Part shown: positions 40,482 to 43,734 of the stretch, in pieces
How positions within the stretch are numbered: the first letter of the stretch is position 1
Layout: each line of letters starts with the position of its first letter
Assembly (NCBI GenBank): GCA_023230025.1
Contig: JALNYD010000001.1
Coordinates: 1 to 43,734 of the forward strand
Source: Candidatus Cloacimonadota bacterium
GTDB taxonomy: Bacteria; Cloacimonadota; Cloacimonadia; Cloacimonadales; Cloacimonadaceae
DNA: 43,734 nt
Direction of reading: 5' to 3'
Position numbers and translations under genes: made by a program
The notes under the pieces: model-generated
Database searches by the model: none
Told to the model about the DNA's origin: nothing
Seen by the model: only the letters and a program-made list of their open reading frames with translations

Positions 40482-42434
40482 ATGAAACCAATTATTCTGG
40501 TTCTTATTTCATTTTTGTTCCTGCTTCCCTGTTATGCTCAGTGGAGTAGCGATGTTGCCAGTCCGAACTTGATATCAGGGGGAACTGGCGAACAGGCATT
40601 ACCCAAGGTCGGTGTATGCACCAATGGTAGTACCTATATCAGTTATTTTGACAATTCCAGCGGTGGCTACAAGGTTTGGTTAAAGCTGCTGGATATGGAT
40701 GGAGTGGCCGTTTGGCCGGATCCCAAAGGTATAGAGATGGCTGGCAGCATATCCGAAACCTGGCTTACGGATTATGACCTCACAGTTGATGGTTCCGGTA
40801 ATGCACTGCTTTGTTTTCAGGATATCCGCAGTGGATTCAACAGCGTTTACATCTACAAGGTCAGCCCTGAAGGAACCCAGCTATGGGGGGAGAATGGAAT
40901 CTGTCTCTCCACCAATTCCTCTCTGGACAGTCCGGATTACACTCCGGTGGTGATATGCACCAATGATAACAGCACATACGTTGCCTGGCAGCATCAGAGC
41001 GATCCCACCCAGGTGATGATCCAGAAGCTTGATCAAGCGGGACAAACTCAATGGCTCAATCCGCTGATTCTCATGGTTCCTTCAGCTTCCACCTCCTGGC
41101 CCCAGTTTGTGGAATCCACCAATGGCGACATCCTGGTAAAGTATTATGTAGATTCCGGCCCCTTCTGGGCTCCAAACCGGGAACTACGGGTGGCCAAAAT
41201 TAACCCGGGGGGAGAGATTCTTTTTGATCTTACAATCTCCGATGCTTATGGCATCGCTGCCTGGACTCAGGTGATTGGTTTTGCTCCCGATGGTTCTGGT
41301 GGCGCAGTCCTGACCTGGCATGACGACCGCGACCTGAACAGCATGAACCAGGCCTACTTTGCCCATATCGATGGGGATGGCATCGTCACAACTCCTGAAG
41401 ATGGGGCTTACATCAGCTCCTCCAGCTTTTACAACCAGTTTTATCCCAGGGTTTCCTGTGACTTTTCTGCCCAGGAAGCCAGAGTGGCAATGCGCATCAC
41501 GGATTCCGGACAGAACCAGTGTGGATTGATTGTGCAAGTATTGGATTACAACGGCAATAGACAGCTTGGGGAGGAGGGATATCTGCGCGAAGCACTCAGT
41601 TACAATGATAATGATCCGCTCTTTGTCTGGAATTATCAGGGTAGATTCCACTATCTACAATCCTGGATGGATACGTCAAATCCCCAGATTCAAACCCTGC
41701 GAAGCGCTCGCAATGCCGTTCCAAACGAGTATAATAGCTGGCACGACGGCCATATTGCCACCACACAAACGCCTAAGTTCCACTTTGATTTTGATTCTCA
41801 TGAAGAAGGCTGGGTGATCTGTGTTTGGGAAGACGGCTCGACTGCGAACGATGTCTATGCCATGCGTTATTGGTACAATGGTAACGTGGGAGCTTGTAAC
41901 GGAGCTCCGGAGAATGTGACAGCTGAGTTCATCCCACCCTCAAGCATCAGAGTGGAGTGGGAAGCGCCGTCTTATTCAGAACCTGTTTCCTATCATGTGC
42001 AGGCCAATGATCTTCTGGAAATGGTGCCAGCCACACAGACGGAATATACCTTTACTGATCTGGAACCAGGTACCTATATTGTAAGGGTGATAGCTATCTA
42101 TCCCGGCGGTGAAGAATCCCCCAGTGATGAGGATTCTATCCAGATAGAGGTTGTATCTGCAGATGATCTTGTCAGCAGCCCAACGCAGGTCTCAATCTTC
42201 CCCAATCCCTTTGCCAGAGATACTGAACTGCGCTGGGACGCTCCAAAACCGGGATTCACCACCATCAGTGTTTACAATCTCCGGGGACAAAAGCTATTTA
42301 GCGAAAGTATGAACCTTGCTGCTGGCGCACAAAGCTACAAACTCCAGACTGAGTCTCTGCCTACCGGGATCTATTTCCTGAGGCTACAAACCGGAACACA
42401 TCTAATCAGCAAAAAGATCTTGAAAATGAGGTAA
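40482..42434 (+). CDS. Secreted protein with fibronectin type III and C-terminal sorting domains
   Basis: The ATG at 40482 is preferred over a GTG four codons upstream because TGAGG lies at proper spacing. The protein is 650 residues with a signal peptide (MKPIILVLISFLFLLPCYAQ). Residues about 30-470 form repeated strands of the 'WLKLLD-DG' and 'TWHDDRD' type, like the beta-propeller of secreted proteins in related genomes. A fibronectin type III domain follows (about 475-560: CNGAPENVTAEFIPPSSIRV, ATQTEYTFTDLEPGTYIVRV). The last 75 residues are a type IX-like sorting module: VSIFPNPFARDTELRW, TISVYNLRGQKLFSES, LPTGIYFLRLQTG and the basic end SKKILKMR. No enzyme motif was seen. Confidence 0.87.
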   Translation: MKPIILVLISFLFLLPCYAQWSSDVASPNLISGGTGEQALPKVGVCTNGSTYISYFDNSSGGYKVWLKLLDMDGVAVWPDPKGIEMAGSISETWLTDYDLTVDGSGNALLCFQDIRSGFNSVYIYKVSPEGTQLWGENGICLSTNSSLDSPDYTPVVICTNDNSTYVAWQHQSDPTQVMIQKLDQAGQTQWLNPLILMVPSASTSWPQFVESTNGDILVKYYVDSGPFWAPNRELRVAKINPGGEILFDLTISDAYGIAAWTQVIGFAPDGSGGAVLTWHDDRDLNSMNQAYFAHIDGDGIVTTPEDGAYISSSSFYNQFYPRVSCDFSAQEARVAMRITDSGQNQCGLIVQVLDYNGNRQLGEEGYLREALSYNDNDPLFVWNYQGRFHYLQSWMDTSNPQIQTLRSARNAVPNEYNSWHDGHIATTQTPKFHFDFDSHEEGWVICVWEDGSTANDVYAMRYWYNGNVGACNGAPENVTAEFIPPSSIRVEWEAPSYSEPVSYHVQANDLLEMVPATQTEYTFTDLEPGTYIVRVIAIYPGGEESPSDEDSIQIEVVSADDLVSSPTQVSIFPNPFARDTELRWDAPKPGFTTISVYNLRGQKLFSESMNLAAGAQSYKLQTESLPTGIYFLRLQTGTHLISKKILKMR

Positions 42435-42522
42435 TCCCCTTATGTGGTCAGGCATATCCGCTTCGAGGGCTTTCGCATTGGAAGCTTTGGATGCCTCTTG
42501 ATAACTCAGCTACTCTGGCCAC

Positions 42523-43734
42523 TTATCGAATCACCGTCAGCTTGCCAGTGGTGGAAGCAGTGCCGCTTTGGAAACGATAGAAATAGATGCCGTTGTTTAG
42601 CTTTATATCCAGACTGATCTGCTCTGCCGGTTGAAGCTGAACCGAGTGCAGCATTTGCCCCCTAAGGTTGAAGAGCTTGAACTCACCCCTTTGATTATCA
42701 AGGGATTTCACATTCAAGCTATGTCCGCTGCGCAAGGGGGATGGATACACGGCGATGGCAGGAATCTGGATTTGAGCAGGATCTGCATTGGAGCTACTAC
42801 CGGGTTGCAGTTTGATATCCGTTGGCATCAAGCCTGTGCTGTAGTTCCGGAGATTGTTGAAATCCAGGTTCAGCACCTGAACAATGGCATTATCTCCCCA
42901 ATTGGGATTCAATAGGGCAATCAGGTTTGCATCACCAGTCAAGTCGGATGCAGCAAAAGGCAGCGGATCGGATGCCGGATTCAGGAGTGAATAGTCCTCA
43001 GCATCATAACTGTAAAGGCTATAACCGCTATTATCGGCCACATAAGCAATACCATCACTGCTGATCCAGATGTTACCTGGAGTACCCCCAATCGGGATTG
43101 TATAAACAATTTCGTCGCTCTGGGTATCGATCACACAGATCGCACCAGCGATATCCGTCCAGTTTCCGGTGCATGATACATGCAATTTGCCATCATGAAG
43201 TTGGATAAACTGGGGATTTGCCACAGTGGGGATGCTCTGGATCAGGCTAAAGCTATCCAAATCAATCACTGACACCGAACTTCCCGCATAGTTCTGGGCA
43301 TAGTTACCCGCATTGCATACATAGAGCTTCCCATTTGCCACAGCCATCGCTTCCGGAGCAACTCCCACTGATACAGAACCCACTACCTGCCCGGTTTCGG
43401 GATTCATTTTGTACACCTGGAAAGAAAACAAGCCACTGATATATAGGTAACCATCATGCAGAATGGCATCCCAGGGATTGCATCCCACCGCCACCAGGTG
43501 ATTGGCAACAGTGCTGCCGGTTTGGGCAGAAATCTTCTGGATCGCATTGTCGCCAGAATTGACCACAAACAGGTATTCATCACTCAGAATTACCTTGTTT
43601 GGTACAGCTCCCAAATGCGCAAAGCCGTTTTGAACAGTGTTTTCTTCGATATCAATCCGGCTTAGGGTGCGGGATTGAGAGTTCACCACATAAATCACCT
43701 GAGCCATCAGAACAAGCGGACTCAGCAACGCTAT
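42523..43734 (-). CDS. Secreted YncE-like beta-propeller protein with C-terminal sorting domain (5' truncated)
   Basis: The frame is open to the window edge. The first codons present encode the end of a signal peptide (IALLSPLVLMAQ), so only a few N-terminal residues are missing. The body has seven or so repeats of about 40-45 residues such as YLFVVNSGDNAIQKI, YLYISGLFSFQVYKM, KLYVCNAGN with SVSVIDLDSF, and AYVADNSGYSLYSY, the pattern of YncE/NHL-type propellers. The C-terminal ~75 residues (IAVYPSPLRSGHSLNV, FKLFNLRGQMLHSV, NNGIYFYRFQSG, GKLTVIR) form a sorting module with PSPL in place of PNPF. It converges with the previous gene, 88 bases apart. Confidence 0.87.
   Translation of the reverse strand: MALLSPLVLMAQVIYVVNSQSRTLSRIDIEENTVQNGFAHLGAVPNKVILSDEYLFVVNSGDNAIQKISAQTGSTVANHLVAVGCNPWDAILHDGYLYISGLFSFQVYKMNPETGQVVGSVSVGVAPEAMAVANGKLYVCNAGNYAQNYAGSSVSVIDLDSFSLIQSIPTVANPQFIQLHDGKLHVSCTGNWTDIAGAICVIDTQSDEIVYTIPIGGTPGNIWISSDGIAYVADNSGYSLYSYDAEDYSLLNPASDPLPFAASDLTGDANLIALLNPNWGDNAIVQVLNLDFNNLRNYSTGLMPTDIKLQPGSSSNADPAQIQIPAIAVYPSPLRSGHSLNVKSLDNQRGEFKLFNLRGQMLHSVQLQPAEQISLDIKLNNGIYFYRFQSGTASTTGKLTVIR

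Noticed and set aside
42435..42522. Possible bidirectional terminator between the last two genes
   Set aside because: A GGCAT..GCTTC / GAAGC..ATGCC pairing exists but has a large internal loop and no T tract, so it is too weak to annotate.
1..43734. CRISPR arrays, transposase or integrase genes, rRNA genes
   Set aside because: None seen. The direct repeats at 35336-35401 are only two copies and lack spacer regularity; no DDE or recombinase motif was found in any plausible frame.

Overview
The window looks like a chromosome segment from an uncultured Gram-negative bacterium of the FCB/Cloacimonadota type. The support is indirect. Five large predicted secreted proteins end in a type IX-like sorting or adhesion module (a PNPF-type motif, a beta-sandwich, and a terminal basic stretch). 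Two PorV/PorQ-family barrels are present, along with a complete TonB-ExbB-ExbD system and moderately AT-rich coding sequence. No 16S gene or other decisive marker is present, so the phylum is an inference.

Layout. (1) 1-6305, plus strand: an envelope-polysaccharide and sorting stretch. It holds the C-terminus of a deacetylase-like protein, a GT4 glycosyltransferase, a WecA/MraY-type polyprenyl-phosphate sugar-phosphate transferase, a secreted propeller protein and an AroB-type dehydroquinate synthase. (2) 6328-8426, minus: an M20 amidohydrolase coupled to asd, probably a lysine/diaminopimelate pair. (3) A tRNA-Arg(CCT) and an RNase II-type exoribonuclease, then 634 bp without a gene but with striking palindromes. 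(4) 11145-22833, minus: one tight eight-gene cluster of TonB-dependent receptor, ExbB, ExbD, ExbD, TonB, a large secreted protein, a PorV-like barrel and a second secreted protein, closed by a clear terminator. (5) 23036-32121, minus: a housekeeping chain of histidine kinase, PTS EIIA, PorQ-like barrel, glyS, pta, aminotransferase, small membrane protein, PfkB kinase and purM, mostly overlapping or abutting.

(6) 32.2-40.4 kb is an accessory island, visibly AT-richer in its intact genes. It starts with wreckage: a truncated GNAT gene and a degraded C-terminus of an Eco57I-like DNA methylase interrupted by a GC-rich palindromic segment. Next comes an intact two-gene unit of a DUF4062/TIR-like protein and a three-helix membrane protein. 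Two cargo units follow on the minus strand: an EreA/ChaN-like protein, and an AAA15 ATPase plus RloB-like TOPRIM pair of the AbiL/PARIS type. Each unit sits directly downstream of a remnant of the 3' end of an S24/LexA-like repressor gene and directly upstream of a diverged copy of the same ~220-bp non-coding repeat. This repeated plan (S24 3' end, cargo, 220-bp repeat), with TGACA/TGTCA palindromes at both borders, is the most unusual structure in the window and may mark a cassette-exchange site for defence genes.

(7) 40482-43734: two convergent secreted proteins with C-terminal sorting modules. The second runs off the end of the window.

Start codons were adjusted where a Shine-Dalgarno sequence or gene overlap decided them. 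Percent identities and GC values are by-eye estimates.
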